Positions 8,563 through 16,921 are shown, counted from the stretch's first letter. The stretch is 64,000 nt of DNA from Chlamydiota bacterium (GCA_013288825.1 JABDBC010000002.1:22353-86352); one strand, 5' to 3'. The notes: generated by a model not told the origin, from the sequence alone. Program-made: numbers and translations.

Positions 8563-9518
8563 CTTTGTGTATCATGTTTCAGCGCGGCACCGATGACAAC
8601 AGCATATGATCCAAGCTGCGATTGCACAATCTCCAATCCCTGTACCGATGCCCGAACAGCCTTGTGCTTCACTCCACTTTCAAGCTTCTGTACTAACTCA
8701 GGCAACCCATCAATCACGCCCCCTCCCAAAATAATCCGCTGTGGATTCAACAGGTTCACAATATTCACAAGACCTGCTGTCAGTGCTTCTATCGCTTCCT
8801 CAATAACCTTTAAAGCAATGGAATCGCCCTGAAGATAAGCCTCCTCAACAACTTTGGCTGTCAATTTTGCGAATTTTCCTCCCGACAGCTTTAATAGTAA
8901 CGCCCCGCTTTCAGGATTTTGCTGCACATATTCTTGCGCTCGCTTTCCTATTGCCAGCCCCCCTGCTATTGCTTCGAGGCATCCATACTGCCCACATCCA
9001 CATTGCGGTCCGTTAAGCGAAACAATCGTATGGCCAATTTCCCCTGCGGTATTGCTATAACCTTCTATCAGGCGTCCCTGCGATACAATGCTTCCTCCAA
9101 TTCCGGTGCCAACAAATACCGCTGCAAAATCGGTCATGTTTCGCCCTGCGCCATAATGCCATTCTGCCCATGTCGCAGCACGCACATCGTTCATCACCTT
9201 CACTGGAATTCCCCGGAAAACATCTGATAAATCTTTTTGAAGGGGTACATTTGTCCAACCTAGATTTGGTGCATAGTAGACAAAGCCTGTGTTGGGATCT
9301 ACCTGTCCTGCAATGCCGACTCCGATGCTTTCTGGCGGGCATTCCATGGGTTTGATCAGAGAATTAATGGCATCGAAAATTATTTTTAAAACGGATTTAT
9401 ATCCTCTGGATGCATTTGTAGGGCTTTGTATGGAGTGTTCGACTTTTCCCTGGGGGGTGACAAGAGCGACTGCGACTTTAGTTCCGCCGATATCTACTCC
9501 GATGGTCCAAGGTTCCAT
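8517..9518 (-). CDS. ROK-family sugar kinase (glucokinase-like)
   Basis: Cytosolic ATP-dependent hexose kinase of the ROK family; glucose is the commonest substrate, but N-acetylhexosamines or fructose are possible. Evidence: the phosphate-binding DIGGTKVAVAL near residue 8, the catalytic-site ND in VMNDVRAATWAEW (about 110), and the zinc-binding ROK signature CGCGQYGCLEA near 175-185, then the adenosine loop LGGGV near 268. ATG at 9518 is chosen; the TTG three codons upstream has no support. The natural protein would end near AALKHDTQ; the last 15 residues (basic, rich in Lys-Gly-His) are encoded by the GGAC palindrome, with the stop inside it. Length 333. Confidence 0.88.
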   Translation of the reverse strand: MEPWTIGVDIGGTKVAVALVTPQGKVEHSIQSPTNASRGYKSVLKIIFDAINSLIKPMECPPESIGVGIAGQVDPNTGFVYYAPNLGWTNVPLQKDLSDVFRGIPVKVMNDVRAATWAEWHYGAGRNMTDFAAVFVGTGIGGSIVSQGRLIEGYSNTAGEIGHTIVSLNGPQCGCGQYGCLEAIAGGLAIGKRAQEYVQQNPESGALLLKLSGGKFAKLTAKVVEEAYLQGDSIALKVIEEAIEALTAGLVNIVNLLNPQRIILGGGVIDGLPELVQKLESGVKHKAVRASVQGLEIVQSQLGSYAVVIGAALKHDTQRKDKGRKGHKGHKGL

Positions 9519-9539
9519 AATCACCAAAAAATTTTACAA

Positions 9540-9568
9540 TAGATTTAAAGGGACTTGTGCATTATACT
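9540..9568 (+). promoter_or_regulatory. Probable promoter of the SRP RNA gene
   Basis: A TATACT -10 box at 9563-9568 lies 8 bases before the first paired base of the 4.5S RNA. The -35 position at 17 bases spacing reads TAGATT, a weak match. It lies just upstream of the divergent ROK kinase gene. Confidence 0.5.
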
Positions 9569-9576
9569 ATACCTTT

Positions 9577-9673
9577 GCCGGGGACCTTGTGGAACGGAGC
9601 GGTCCGAACCAGGTCAGGACAGGAATGTAGCAGCCTTTAGGATGCGGTTTCGTGCCTCGAGACAATCTCCGGC
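9577..9673 (+). ncRNA. ffs: 4.5S signal recognition particle RNA
   Basis: Small bacterial SRP RNA, partner of Ffh in co-translational membrane targeting. The conserved domain IV is plain: AACCAGGTCAGGACAGGAA followed by GTAGCAGCC, with the symmetric and asymmetric loops that bind Ffh. The ends pair (GCCGGGGA at 9577-9584 with TCTCCGGC at 9666-9673), giving a single hairpin of about 97 nt, then a run TTTTTCTTTT as terminator at 9674-9683. Confidence 0.93.
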
Positions 9674-9683
9674 TTTTTCTTTT
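9666..9683 (+). terminator. Intrinsic terminator of ffs
   Basis: The 3' strand of the SRP RNA closing stem is followed by TTTTTCTTTT. The T run ends exactly where the convergent methyltransferase gene stops (9683). Confidence 0.7.
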
Positions 9684-10660
9684 CATTCCCAGATGCGTTT
9701 GCGGACTTTGAAATCCTGCAGCTTCTCCTCTTCAACACCCGGCTCGACCAACGGCCGCCTCTTCCCTGCAATAATCACGTGACTGATCCCATTTTCATAT
9801 GAGACATTCCGACAAATCTTTTCAAGAAAAAGCAGTGTCCCTTTGCTCTGCTTAATGAAACTGACTAATGGCCTAAAAATCCATTGTAGAGCCCACCACA
9901 CATGGGATAACCCCCAGGAGCTATTCCATTTAAACCAATAGCGACTGAGGCCTTTCCGTTCGCTTAGCGCCTCCTTGCGGTACTCAGGATCGCTTGAGGC
10001 TTTGACAAAATGATGAGGAGCTTCTAAAACACCAAGAAATCGAATGTACAAGGCATGGTGGCTAAATTTCCATCGCGTGATCTTCAGTTCGGTTTCGGCA
10101 AGCTCAATGAAGCGCTGCAGGGAATCCTCGGAATAAATATCGATGGGAGTAGAACACACCACAATCCCCTCTCGCGTTACTAAACGGGCCAATTCGGAAA
10201 AAAAGAGGCGAAAATCATCGTGTGGAAGATAGGCGATGAGGTCGGCCGCCACGACAATATCAAAGAAATCATCGTCCAAACTTGTCCTTGGAACATATTC
10301 CAATTGAGTTTTGATGTTTGGAAAGTGCTTTTCTTCGAGAATTTTCAAAGCATTGCTTGCGATATCCACAGCGACTACTGAGGCTCCTGCTGAGGCTAAG
10401 AGCTCGCTTAAGACTCCTCTGCCGCATCCCAAGTCCACTGCTTTCTTATTCTCTGGATCTGTGCAGTCCGCAATCACCTTCCACGTGCGCGCAATTCTTT
10501 CCCGCTGCATGGCATCGCGATGGGGATCAAATTGTGCGGGATTGGTGTGCCATAATCTCTCGAATTTAGCTCGCGTGGAATCTCTGCGGCTGACTTTTTG
10601 AGAAGTGGAATTGTCGGGCTTTTCGCTGACTGCAATGATTTGTAAACGACTATTGCTCAT
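9683..10660 (-). CDS. SAM-dependent class I methyltransferase (UbiG-like fold)
   Basis: Predicted 325-residue methyltransferase. Motif I VDLGCGRG is at 75-82, with the acidic residue of strand 2 in VVAVDIAS about 20 residues on, and motif IV VVAADLIAYL around 120. The first 60 residues resemble the N-terminal FERLWHTNPAQFDPHRDA region of small-molecule methyltransferases. The C-terminal 100 residues are rich in Trp and basic residues, and I do not recognise them. Its ATG overlaps the stop of the asparagine-synthetase-like gene by four bases (ATGA), so the two are translationally coupled and probably act in one pathway, for example tailoring of a surface or small molecule. The substrate is unknown. 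Confidence 0.75.
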   Translation of the reverse strand: MSNSRLQIIAVSEKPDNSTSQKVSRRDSTRAKFERLWHTNPAQFDPHRDAMQRERIARTWKVIADCTDPENKKAVDLGCGRGVLSELLASAGASVVAVDIASNALKILEEKHFPNIKTQLEYVPRTSLDDDFFDIVVAADLIAYLPHDDFRLFFSELARLVTREGIVVCSTPIDIYSEDSLQRFIELAETELKITRWKFSHHALYIRFLGVLEAPHHFVKASSDPEYRKEALSERKGLSRYWFKWNSSWGLSHVWWALQWIFRPLVSFIKQSKGTLLFLEKICRNVSYENGISHVIIAGKRRPLVEPGVEEEKLQDFKVRKRIWE

Positions 10661-12540
10661 GATAACAGCTCTTCAATGCTTATCTCTGGTGCTTTGGAAG
10701 TCATGGGGTTATTGATATACATCCGAAACCACAATTCCAAGACGAAGATGCTCCACAGTTGTCTAAACGATTTTTGTTGTTGCTCCACCGATTTCAGCTG
10801 CTCTTTCAACCACTTTTCTGAGACGATTCCAGCTTCCACAAGTGTCCCTTTGGGCAACATTTCAAAATATCGAGAAAGATGGCCCGTTTCAACCCATTGT
10901 TTTAGAAAATCTTTTCGGGTCCTTTTCGGTCGATATAAAAAGGATGATGGAAACTTGTCTTTAAGCAATGTTTTAAGCAGAAAAAAGGTATCTTCCTCTG
11001 TCAAGCGATCCGGCTCTGGCAATTGAGCCAAAAACTCACTCATTTCCCGTGTTAAAAAGGGCGATTTCCACAACAGTCCATGGGCAGACATTGCTCGCTC
11101 ATACTGCAATATGAAAGAATCTACTAATTTCGTTTTTATATCAAGATACTTCAACGAAGCAATTGTCGATTTGATTGAACTCATTTTATAGAGTCTATGC
11201 AGATAAAGATGGGGATCAAAAAGAGATGCTATCCGAGGAGTAGCCGCTTGCAGTTCCTTTTGAGAGAATATCGCATTTTTTTTGAGGTATTCATACTGCA
11301 CGGGATTAATCCGAGTCCGCTGCAAAATGTCGAACGTTTGAGAACTTCCAAAAGCATGTAAGAAGGGCAAAATAAATTTTTTCATAATAGGCATCACAGC
11401 CTGAAATAACTTCTCTGGATATGATATCTCTCTCTCCGCTATGGTGTAACGACTGTGACCCGCCAAAAACTCGTCGCTGCCCATCCCAGAAAAGACAACT
11501 TCATTCGCCGGCACCAACCCAGCCAATCGCCACGAGGCTATCACGTTGGGATCGGCAAGCGGCTCGTCCATATACCACACGATTTTCACAAAGTCCTTGA
11601 GGAAGTCGCTAGGGGTAATAATATCTGTATGCTGCTGGATATGAAGACTTTGCGATACTGTTTCCGCAGCTTGCATGTCGTCCATATTTTCCCCTTGGAA
11701 AGCCACGGAATAGGCCTGATACTTATCTGAGGAAACACATTTTTGGAGATAATATGCCACACTTGCCGAGCCCAGACCACCGGAAATCGCACAGCCAAAA
11801 GGGGCATCAGGTACTTGCTGGCACGTTTTTTGCGTCAGTAGCGCATCAAACTTTTGCACAAGAATATTTTTAGGGTCTGTCAAGTCTTTTCGACATAGTG
11901 CACTCAACGACCAATACGATTTAATCTTAATACTTTGATCAGCATTAATCTTCAGATAATGACCTGGAAGGAGTTTGTTGACTCCTTTTATGGGTGTGAT
12001 ATCTTGTGGATGGTATCCTAAAAATAAATAATGAGCCAATCCATCTGGAGAGTAAGTTTGGGGTACAGCTCCTGTGGCTAGAATAGCCTTGAGCTCAGTT
12101 GCGAAAATGAAATATTGGGGAGACTGAAACCAGTATAGCGAACATTTGCCAATGCGGTCTCGGACCAAAATGAGTTCTCCAGACCGAGTGTCGAGAAGAA
12201 AAATAGCAAGACTTCCTTCGATATGCTGTAAGAACTCGTCGCCCCAGGCTTCATAAGCAAACAGAACCAATTCTGCATCGCTGCCATCTGTAAGCTGATA
12301 GCCGCGCTTTTCGAGCGTTTCTTTGAGTGCACTGCTGTTGTCCAGGAATCCATCGATGGCAGCAACGCCAATGGAAGAACGGGCCATCTTCCCACCGGTG
12401 ATTCCAACTTCGGTGCTTTTGTAAGAATAAGCCTCGCGCAGAGCCCGATTGCCGCGGTGATTTAAAGTTTCAAGGATGGGTTGAAGCAAATAGGTGATCT
12501 TGGAAGGATCAGGATAGACTACTCCGCCAATTCCACACAT
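10657..12540 (-). CDS. Asparagine-synthetase-like glutamine amidotransferase
   Basis: 627-residue protein with the AsnB two-domain layout: a class II glutaminase domain starting MCGIGG (Cys2 nucleophile after Met removal) and a C-terminal ATP-pyrophosphatase domain. The start at 12540 is fixed by the Cys2 requirement; the frame runs upstream into a GGAC repeat. Several motifs differ from true AsnB. HRGPD is HRGNR, the NGEIYN element is replaced by an IDGFLDN segment, and the PP-loop SGGLDSS reads SGGLGSA near residue 255. MDEPLADPN and GMGSDEFLAG are well kept. It may be an amidotransferase acting on another acid rather than aspartate, or a poor synthetase. It is coupled to the downstream methyltransferase. 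Confidence 0.75.
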   Translation of the reverse strand: MCGIGGVVYPDPSKITYLLQPILETLNHRGNRALREAYSYKSTEVGITGGKMARSSIGVAAIDGFLDNSSALKETLEKRGYQLTDGSDAELVLFAYEAWGDEFLQHIEGSLAIFLLDTRSGELILVRDRIGKCSLYWFQSPQYFIFATELKAILATGAVPQTYSPDGLAHYLFLGYHPQDITPIKGVNKLLPGHYLKINADQSIKIKSYWSLSALCRKDLTDPKNILVQKFDALLTQKTCQQVPDAPFGCAISGGLGSASVAYYLQKCVSSDKYQAYSVAFQGENMDDMQAAETVSQSLHIQQHTDIITPSDFLKDFVKIVWYMDEPLADPNVIASWRLAGLVPANEVVFSGMGSDEFLAGHSRYTIAEREISYPEKLFQAVMPIMKKFILPFLHAFGSSQTFDILQRTRINPVQYEYLKKNAIFSQKELQAATPRIASLFDPHLYLHRLYKMSSIKSTIASLKYLDIKTKLVDSFILQYERAMSAHGLLWKSPFLTREMSEFLAQLPEPDRLTEEDTFFLLKTLLKDKFPSSFLYRPKRTRKDFLKQWVETGHLSRYFEMLPKGTLVEAGIVSEKWLKEQLKSVEQQQKSFRQLWSIFVLELWFRMYINNPMTSKAPEISIEELLS

Positions 12541-12588
12541 AGGATCCTCATAATAATTCGTGAACACAAAATCGTGCCCGTGCCCGAA

Positions 12589-12745
12589 GGAAGGGACAAA
12601 GGACCTAAAGGACATAAAGGACCTAAGGGACAAAGGACATAAAGGACAAGGGACATAAAGGACTGGGTTAATCGCTAAGCCCAGTCCTTTACGTCCCTTG
12701 TCCTTTAGGTCCTTTACGTCCTTTAGGTCCTTTGTCCCTTCCTGT
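12589..12745. repeat. GGAC-class palindrome
   Basis: Inverted arrays of GGAC units with the turn at GGGTTAATCGCTAAGCCC (about 12665-12682). It fills the space between the asparagine-synthetase-like gene start and the end of the next gene. Beside it, at 12559-12588, lies a partial copy of the CGTGAAC...GCCCGTGCCCGA layer seen at 5166. Confidence 0.88.
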
Positions 12746-12757
12746 ATTATCCTCAGC

Positions 12758-13507
12758 CTATTGCGATTCGAGGTTTTCTCTTTTCAGTCTATCTTTCTCG
12801 ATATCTTGTCTCTTTTCCCTAACTGATCTTTCTATAGATCGTTCGTCTCTTTTTTCTCGACGAAATTCTCTATTCGATTCCTCTTGCCGTTTCAGCTCCT
12901 GATCAAATGCTGTGCGTTGTTTCGAGCCTGTATTTTTTGCACGATCTCCAGCAGTTGCTGCCCTGCTCTGCCCAGGACGTCCATGTGCCTCATGGGCTGT
13001 GTGCTGTGCTGTCGATGTACCCTCAAAGCGATCTTCTCTATCTTTTTGCTTCTTATCTTTTTGCTCGGACACTATTTCACTAATGGTTCTGAGGGCATTC
13101 TGAATTAATTTATTGTCCTCTTCGGTTAATTCCCCCACTTCAATGTCCTCTTCTCCGACTTGAACAATCTGTGTGGACTGGTGCTGAGCTCTTGAAGTAG
13201 CCGGAGCTCGAGCTGCTGCTGGTGACGAACCGCGCCCTTCTGGAGCTTCTACCGCAAAAGTAACCTTTTGAGGCTGTTTTTGATGCTGTCTATGGTACAT
13301 TTCAGGAAGGTTAATCCTCAACTTACCTGCTTCGCGATGTACTGTAGCCATGATGCCATCGAGATTATGCTTGCCCAATTGTCCGATAATATACGTTCTT
13401 TCTGACACCCCTGTTTTCGATCGCGATTCATTTATTCTAATTGAAACCGCTTGAGCCTTGGATTCTAGATTAGGTAAATTAAGAAATTGATAGAAATCTA
13501 CTGACAT
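12758..13507 (-). CDS. Hypothetical charged protein
   Basis: 249 residues, not recognised. The first 90 residues look folded (mixed hydrophobic and polar, with a possible helix-turn pattern around SERTYIIGQLGKHNLDGI). Residues 90-120 are a Pro/Ala/Ser-rich linker. A helix rich in Glu (about 122-150) follows, and the last 60 residues are an extremely charged Arg/Glu/Lys helix likely to be coiled-coil or single alpha-helix. There is no signal sequence or membrane segment. An AAGGAG ribosome site lies 7 bases before the ATG, so it is probably a real gene. The stop lies just beyond the GGAC palindrome. Confidence 0.7.
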   Translation of the reverse strand: MSVDFYQFLNLPNLESKAQAVSIRINESRSKTGVSERTYIIGQLGKHNLDGIMATVHREAGKLRINLPEMYHRQHQKQPQKVTFAVEAPEGRGSSPAAARAPATSRAQHQSTQIVQVGEEDIEVGELTEEDNKLIQNALRTISEIVSEQKDKKQKDREDRFEGTSTAQHTAHEAHGRPGQSRAATAGDRAKNTGSKQRTAFDQELKRQEESNREFRREKRDERSIERSVREKRQDIEKDRLKRENLESQ

Positions 13508-13595
13508 AGAAACTCCTTATAGGTTAGTTGTTAACTATTACCTTATTTTACTTTTTTAATCGAAGCAATGTCAATCGATTTATAGATTGATGGAT

Positions 13596-13928
13596 TTATT
13601 TAAATGAATAAATAACTCTGTTAACGATAAATAATACTATTGCAAATAACAGAGCCCACCAAAAGTTATCTACCGTAAAGCCGGGGACAATTGCCGCGAC
13701 TCCCATGACTAGGAATCCAATGATGACGAGGGTGAACAATCCCAATGTTAGGATGTTAATCGGCAAGGTGATCAATAAAAGAAAGGGTAGGATGATTGCA
13801 TTGACAATACCTAAGACGACAGCAACGACAAGAGCAGTGAAAAAACTGCTGATGTGAACGCCAGGCAGGATGTATGCAGCAACGAGTACAGCCAAAGTAC
13901 TCAACAAGAGTGATACGAGAACGTACAT
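13596..13928 (-). CDS. Small membrane protein, phage holin family 4 / YvlD-like
   Basis: 110-residue integral membrane protein with four predicted membrane helices separated by short loops. The pattern (AAYILPGVHISSFFTALVVA, then LGIVNAIILPFL, then LTLGLFTLVIIGF, then a WWALLFAIVLFIVN end) is that of the Phage_holin_4_2 superfamily, which despite the name is mostly chromosomal and of unknown function. A strong AAGGAG site precedes the ATG. It is a single gene with no phage genes around it. Confidence 0.75.
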   Translation of the reverse strand: MYVLVSLLLSTLAVLVAAYILPGVHISSFFTALVVAVVLGIVNAIILPFLLLITLPINILTLGLFTLVIIGFLVMGVAAIVPGFTVDNFWWALLFAIVLFIVNRVIYSFK

Positions 13929-14050
13929 AAAAGCTCCTTAACTAACGTTTTAACCTTGATTAATTCCCCTCTTCTCAATAAAATGAGTACTTTAAGCTCA
14001 CTCTACATATAAAAATTTTTAGTGGATAGAGATTTTTACATTGATTTTTA

Positions 14051-14209
14051 GGTCATTGGTTTAGTTTCGTCCAAAGGGATTAAATATAGCTCTAATGACT
14101 TATAATGCCCTCTGCGTCTCCCCGCCTCTGCGTCTCTGCGTTAAATTCGTTATAATAATTAACGCAGAGACGCAGAGGCGGGGAGACGCAGAGGGAATTA
14201 TATTATAAG
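14051..14209. repeat. Dispersed 150-bp element with an ACGCAGAG-class palindrome
   Basis: The palindrome at about 14099-14209 has arms of CCCTCTGCGTCTCCCCGCC and its complement around a TTAAATTCGTTATAATAATTAA turn. The flank 14051-14106 (GGTCATTGGTTTAG... to ...CTAATGACTTATAAT) is repeated, in the opposite orientation, at 62775-62829 next to the same palindrome, so the repeated unit is larger than the hairpin. The remaining 13929-14050 is AT-rich; no gene is seen there. Confidence 0.85.
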
Positions 14210-14223
14210 CGAAAGGACTGCAA

Positions 14224-14388
14224 ATGCAAAAGACTTCCAAACTCATTATTCTTCTTGGGTTGTTATTTTCCTGCGCCTCGTGCTACCGTTTTCCAACCGA
14301 GGACGACTACTCTGCAATCCCAATGACAAATAATGCTGACTACAGACACGCAAAACCTGACGCGAATCCTCCAGGTATGCCATATTAA
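14224..14388 (+). CDS. Small putative lipoprotein (54 aa)
   Basis: A 54-residue frame opening with MQKTSKLIILLGLLFSCASC, which has a basic start, a hydrophobic core and a lipobox-like end (L-F-S-C), followed by a polar, Asp/Pro-rich tail ending PPGMPY. An AAAGGA site lies 6 bases before the ATG. The likely mature form is a lipid-anchored peptide of under 40 residues. It ends 24 bases before the chaperone-like gene and may form an operon with it. The function is unknown. Confidence 0.6.
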   Translation: MQKTSKLIILLGLLFSCASCYRFPTEDDYSAIPMTNNADYRHAKPDANPPGMPY

Positions 14389-14412
14389 CCCTCTACCCAA
14401 CCGAACACACCG

Positions 14413-14895
14413 ATGATTCCATTAAATAACGACGCGATCCTAAAGCATATGCGCGAGCAAAAACATCTCGACGCCCAGCTCTTGAAACCAACTCAGCAAA
14501 TTTCTTGTCCCCTTCAAGTCGATCAAGTCGAGTTCCCCCTTCTTGTTCATGTTGATCCCACAGGCAAAGCTCTCCAGATAATGATGGTCATTCCTTGTAC
14601 CATGCGTCCCAAAGCCCCCATCGAGATGGCTCGCTTGCTGCATTTGTTTAATCGGGAAATTGATATGCCAGGCTTTGGCATGGACGAACGGTCTGGGCTC
14701 GTTTTTTACCGCTACCTTTTCCCAACACATAATGGACAACTCGCTGCTGAAGTCTTCGATAATGTTTTAAACTCGCTTCCCCTGATTGCTCGTGCCTTTG
14801 CTCCTTTTATCCTCGATGTCGCGAATGGAGCCTATTTCGAGGCAATCCATAGTGATGTCACAGCACTATTTCAAAAGATGACGCAAGGAGAATAA
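14413..14895 (+). CDS. Mcsc/CT260-like type III secretion chaperone (CesT/YbjN fold)
   Basis: 160-residue acidic protein with the alpha-beta pattern of CesT-type chaperones: an N-terminal helix, strands CPLQVDQVEFPLLVHVDPTGKALQIMMVIP, a helix IEMARLLHLFNREID (about 75-90), strands around GLVFYRYLFP, and a C-terminal helix. In C. trachomatis the gene before dnaQ (CT261) is CT260, which encodes the multiple cargo secretion chaperone Mcsc; the same neighbour here supports this call. Such a chaperone would bind effectors or Inc proteins in the cytosol. No clear ribosome site precedes the ATG; a start at 14449 is possible but has none either. The dnaQ ribosome site lies in its last codons. Confidence 0.62.
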   Translation: MIPLNNDAILKHMREQKHLDAQLLKPTQQISCPLQVDQVEFPLLVHVDPTGKALQIMMVIPCTMRPKAPIEMARLLHLFNREIDMPGFGMDERSGLVFYRYLFPTHNGQLAAEVFDNVLNSLPLIARAFAPFILDVANGAYFEAIHSDVTALFQKMTQGE

Positions 14896-14901
14896 GAACA
14901 G

Positions 14902-15618
14902 ATGTCGAAACGACCCATTTTTTACGATACCGAGACAACAGGACTCAGCGCCGAGCGAGACCGCATCATCGAAATAGCAGCGTATGACCCGCTCAATGGC
15001 AGCTCTTTTGTCAAACTTGTCAATCCTGGATGCCCAATTCCACCTGATGCCACAGCGATCCATAAGATTTCAAATGCAATGGTTGCCGATGCTCCCGGAT
15101 TTGCCAAAGTAGCCGAAGAATTCATCCAATTTTGCGACGGAGAGGTCATATTAATCGCTCATAACAACGACACTTTTGACCTTCACTTTTTGCGAAATGA
15201 ATTTGCTCGAAATAATCTGTTGATGCCTTCATGGAAATTTCTGGACAGCCTAAAGTGGGCTCGAAAATATCGCCCTGATCTGCCCCGGCATACATTGCAA
15301 TATTTGCGCGAAATGTATGGAATTGCCGCGAATAATGCTCACCGGGCATTGGACGACGTTGTGGTGCTGCATCAGATCTTTACATTGATGACGGGCGATT
15401 TATCGATTGTTCAAATCATGGAATTGATGGAGCAACAACGACAACAAGAGCTGACGACGATGCCATTTGGCAAGCATCAAGGGAAGCCGCTGAGCACACT
15501 GCCGAAAGATTATGTGACTTGGTTGGGAAGCAGTGGAGCATTGGATAAAGCTGAGAATAAAGAGCTCCGGACTCAGCTTGAGAAGCTTTTAAAGGAAGCG
15601 GCTTTCCAAAAAAATTAA
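14902..15618 (+). CDS. dnaQ: DnaQ-like 3'-5' exonuclease with C-terminal DUF3820 domain
   Basis: DEDDh exonuclease, related to the proofreading epsilon subunit of polymerase III. D9 and E11 in DTETTG, the second-motif Asp in HNNDTFDLHFL (about 90-98), and H147 with D152 in HRALDD complete the active site. After the nuclease (about 1-175) comes a short domain MPFGKHQGKPL...YVTWL (about 186-208), the DUF3820 type often fused to such nucleases. The product is 238 residues. An AAGGAG site overlaps the end of the preceding gene, and the gap is 6 bases, so the two are coupled as in C. trachomatis CT260-CT261. Confidence 0.85.
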   Translation: MSKRPIFYDTETTGLSAERDRIIEIAAYDPLNGSSFVKLVNPGCPIPPDATAIHKISNAMVADAPGFAKVAEEFIQFCDGEVILIAHNNDTFDLHFLRNEFARNNLLMPSWKFLDSLKWARKYRPDLPRHTLQYLREMYGIAANNAHRALDDVVVLHQIFTLMTGDLSIVQIMELMEQQRQQELTTMPFGKHQGKPLSTLPKDYVTWLGSSGALDKAENKELRTQLEKLLKEAAFQKN

Positions 15619-15621
15619 GAA

Positions 15622-15874
15622 GTGCCGGCCCTCCGGGACGGGATGTGTTGGTTGGCTGTTACCCAGGCTTCGCTTACCCCTCCGGGGAGCTTCAGCCTGG
15701 GCTATTACGTAAACAGCCCTCCGGGCAGCTTGAATGACTGATTTTCAAACAAGAGCAATCCACATACAGCCCGGAGGGCCTGTTCACATAATAGCCCAGG
15801 CTGAAGCTCCCCGGAGGGGTAAGCGAAGCCTGGGTAACAGCCAACCAACACATCCCGTCCCGGAGGGCCGGCAC
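15622..15874. repeat. GTGCCGGCCC-class compound palindrome
   Basis: Starts 3 bases after the dnaQ stop. Arms of about 110 bases pair with each other, but each arm is also a string of smaller hairpins (GGCCCTCCGGGAC; CCCAGGCTTCGC...CAGCCTGGG with an inner CCCCTCCGGGG; AGCCCTCCGGGC), so it could fold as one long stem or a branched structure. A central loop of about 40 bases is not paired. Other copies lie at 31246, 31605, 55842 and, as a half, 56160. Confidence 0.9.
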
Positions 15875-15919
15875 TTTTGCAATTACCTCTTTTAACAGAC
15901 TTCAGAGAAATAAGAGAGC

Positions 15920-16336
15920 ATGTTCAAAATTAGAGTCCTCTCGGTAGGGAAAACAAAAGAATCTTGGCTCGATGAGGGAATACACGAATATGTCAAACGA
16001 CTTCAACCCACCGCAACCTTCGAGTTCGTATGGGCCAAAAACGATGCCCATCTTATCCAATTAAGTGTAGGACATCTATTAATTTGCTTAGATCCTGCTG
16101 GTGCCATGATGACGAGCGAGCAGTTTGCTAGCCTTTTAGAAGCAAAGCTGGTCCAAGGAGGTTCAAGGATTACTTTTGTGATCGGTGGTCCAGAAGGGCT
16201 TCCTCCAGAGCTAAAAAAAGATACATTGCTTAGTTTGTCTCCGATGACCACCACACATCAAATTGCTAGATTGTTAATTCTGGAGCAAATCTACAGAGCT
16301 TTTGAAATCCTAAAAGGCTCGCCCTACCACAAATGA
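15920..16336 (+). CDS. rlmH: 23S rRNA (pseudouridine1915-N3)-methyltransferase
   Basis: SPOUT-class methyltransferase that modifies the pseudouridine at position 1915 in helix 69 of 23S rRNA, acting on the whole ribosome. The 138-residue product opens with MFKIRVLSVGKTK and has the SAM-knot motif FVIGGPEGLPPE near 84-95, and the C-terminal HQIARLLILEQIYRAFEI then KGSPYHK that is nearly invariant in the family. It is slightly shorter than the E. coli protein (155 residues). The ribosome site is weak (AAGAGAG). Confidence 0.93.
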   Translation: MFKIRVLSVGKTKESWLDEGIHEYVKRLQPTATFEFVWAKNDAHLIQLSVGHLLICLDPAGAMMTSEQFASLLEAKLVQGGSRITFVIGGPEGLPPELKKDTLLSLSPMTTTHQIARLLILEQIYRAFEILKGSPYHK

Positions 16337-16349
16337 TTGTTGAATGGAA

Positions 16350-16438
16350 GAAATGGACTGGACGATAATGGACTGTAATGGACGATGCTGTATTGTCCAT
16401 TACAGTCCACTACGGTCCATTACGGTCCATGTCCATTT
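16350..16438. repeat. Palindrome of ATGGAC units between convergent genes
   Basis: Inverted arrays of units such as AATGGACTG and GTAATGGACGA, turn near 16390. It resembles the GGAC class but every unit carries TGGAC. It lies between the convergent rlmH and smpB genes and could terminate both. Confidence 0.85.
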
Positions 16439-16456
16439 GTGCCGTTGAATTCTGCC

Positions 16457-16921
16457 TCAACTATGCTTCAGGGCGCGTGCCATCTGACGCTGATCGTCCC
16501 GCTCCTTAATCGATGCCCGCTTGTCATACGTCTTCTTCCCTTTCGCTATCGCAATTCTAACCTTCACCCGCCCATTCTTCAAATAAAATGATAACGGAAT
16601 TATCGTATGCCCCTTTTCCTGCACCGCAACCTTCAAGTGGGCAATCTCCCTCTTGTGCATCAGCAGCTTGCGCTCCCGCTTCTCCTCATGATTGTGAATA
16701 TTGCCAAAACGATAGTGCGCGATGCTGCTTCCCAGCAACCAAAGTTCCTGCCCGACCACCTTCACATAAGCCTCCTGCAGGCTGCCTCCCCGATCTCGCA
16801 ACGACTTAATCTCAGTCCCTTGCAAAGCTATACCTGCTTCAAAAGTCTCTAAAATTTCATAATCATGTGTTGCTTTCCGATTGGAAACAAGCTCACTATT
16901 ACCACCATTACCACCACTCAT
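16457..16921 (-). CDS. smpB: SsrA (tmRNA)-binding protein
   Basis: Partner of tmRNA in rescue of stalled ribosomes. 154 residues with the OB-fold signature [18 protein letters not shown] near 13-30, the TEIKSLR segment, and the C-terminal tail [16 protein letters not shown] that enters the mRNA channel. ATG at 16921 is chosen, with GGAG 6 bases before it; a TTG four codons upstream is unlikely. It is divergent from dnaN-recF, the arrangement known in chlamydiae. The tmRNA gene itself is not in the window. Confidence 0.95.
   Translation of the reverse strand: MSGGNGGNSELVSNRKATHDYEILETFEAGIALQGTEIKSLRDRGGSLQEAYVKVVGQELWLLGSSIAHYRFGNIHNHEEKRERKLLMHKREIAHLKVAVQEKGHTIIPLSFYLKNGRVKVRIAIAKGKKTYDKRASIKERDDQRQMARALKHS

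Noticed and set aside
12540..12633. N-terminal extension of the asparagine-synthetase-like protein
   Set aside because: It is encoded by a GGAC repeat and repeat remnants and would bury the Cys2 nucleophile.
13596..13928. Holin-like gene as a sign of a prophage
   Set aside because: The family is mostly chromosomal and no other phage gene, integrase or attachment site is present.
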